From an uncultured Collinsella sp. (GTDB lineage: Bacteria; Actinomycetota; Coriobacteriia; Coriobacteriales; Coriobacteriaceae): a stretch of 6,835 bases of DNA. The stretch's first letter is position 1, and the number at the start of each line of letters is the position of its first letter. Positions 6,327-6,835 of the stretch are shown piece by piece. The DNA is taken from assembly GCA_958446785.1 (NCBI GenBank), contig CAUCXP010000081.1, positions 1 through 6,835 on the forward strand. Reading direction: 5' to 3'. The position numbers were made by a program, and so were the translations under genes. Below the pieces are notes generated by a model. That model searched no databases, was not told the origin of the DNA, and saw nothing but the letters and a program-made list of their open reading frames with translations.

Positions 6327-6835
6327 TTATTTGTCGGCGCGCTTCTTGCCCAGGTAGCTACCGTCGTCGTGATAGGTCGCCATGGTAAAGACAAAGGCAA
6401 CGACCATGATCACGGCAAGGGTGCCCAGGTAGAACACGATATTGCTCGTGTCGGCGCCCGAGGGATCCATAAAGGTGGGGATACCGAAGAGACCGGCGCT
6501 GCCCATGCTGAAGGCGTGGACGTTAAGCGCACCCATAACCAGGCCGGCTGCTGCGCTGAAGACGATGTTCTGAATAAAGAGGAACTTGCTGGGGAGCTGG
6601 ATACCGTAGAGCAGCGGCTCGCCTACGCCAAAGAACTGCGAGATGGTGGCCGGGATGGCAACGTTGCGGGTCTTGTCGCTCTTGGTGCGCAGGATCACGG
6701 CCAGGCCCTGGGAGACGCCCACGAAGCCGCCGATGGAACCGGCTGCCATGAGCGGGTCGTAACCGAGCATAGCGATGTTGTTGAGCATGATGGGGATGAT
6801 GGCCCAGTGCAGACCGAACATAACGAGCGTGGAGA
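6327..6835 (-). CDS. PTS sugar transporter EIIC domain, glucose/beta-glucoside superfamily (5' end outside window)
   Basis: C-terminal 168 or so residues of an integral membrane permease of the phosphotransferase system; the frame stays open to the window edge, so the Met at 6821 is internal (it sits in the family's VMFGLHW segment). Numbered from that Met, hydrophobic segments lie at about 4-20, 25-44, 80-98 and 128-148. A conserved substrate-site motif, FFGVGEPLLYG (63-73), with E68, corresponds to the G-I-T-E-P-x-x-Y-G signature of Glc-superfamily EIIC proteins, here with VG for IT. The protein ends in a short polar tail (YLGKKRADK) with no fused EIIA domain, so a separate EIIA would be needed; whether EIIB is fused at the N-terminus cannot be seen. 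Sugar specificity cannot be set from this part. The rhamnosidase gene follows after 82 bases holding a stem-loop, and the BglG-type regulator downstream fits control of a PTS permease of this superfamily. Confidence 0.88.
   Translation of the reverse strand, partial: STLVMFGLHWAIIPIMLNNIAMLGYDPLMAAGSIGGFVGVSQGLAVILRTKSDKTRNVAIPATISQFFGVGEPLLYGIQLPSKFLFIQNIVFSAAAGLVMGALNVHAFSMGSAGLFGIPTFMDPSGADTSNIVFYLGTLAVIMVVAFVFTMATYHDDGSYLGKKRADK

Overview
The window is a GC-rich bacterial segment (the minus-strand operon looks well above 60% G+C by eye) of the kind found in anaerobic gut Actinobacteria. Of these, Coriobacteriia, for example a Collinsella-like genome, is the best guess. This taxonomic call is an inference from high G+C, a PTS/BglG sugar-control module and an FeS-flavin ene-reductase. 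No marker gene is present to prove it.

Left part (1-1051, plus strand): the 3' portion of a lower-GC gene for a standalone AAA ATPase with a DUF4143-type C-terminal nuclease-like domain. Its P-loop lies outside the window. It converges with the operon on its right. The 138-base gap between them (1052-1189) holds GC-rich inverted repeats and a run of A (T on the minus strand) that looks like the terminator of the operon.

Right part (1190-6835, minus strand, transcribed right to left): four genes in the order PTS permease EIIC (5' end outside the window), glycoside hydrolase family 78 alpha-L-rhamnosidase-like protein, 633-residue old-yellow-enzyme type FMN/FeS/FAD ene-reductase, and BglG/LicT-type transcription antiterminator. 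The rhamnosidase stop codon directly abuts the ene-reductase start codon, so these two are almost certainly co-translated. A stem-loop with an 11-bp perfect stem lies between the permease and the rhamnosidase. A 16-bp perfect palindrome overlaps the ene-reductase stop codon just ahead of the antiterminator gene.

Working model (inference): this is a plant-glycoside use locus. The permease brings in a sugar or small glycoside, the cytoplasmic rhamnosidase removes a terminal rhamnose, the ene-reductase reduces a C=C bond in the released aglycone or another enone, and the BglG-type protein couples expression to PTS sugar flux. Pairing a rhamnosidase in direct translational coupling with an ene-reductase under PTS-type antitermination is the most interesting feature of the window. 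The ene-reductase also departs from its family: Trp at the usual proton-donor Tyr, and a missing N-terminal loop. No RNA genes, CRISPR arrays, insertion sequences or att sites were seen, and no stretch longer than 300 bases lacks a gene.
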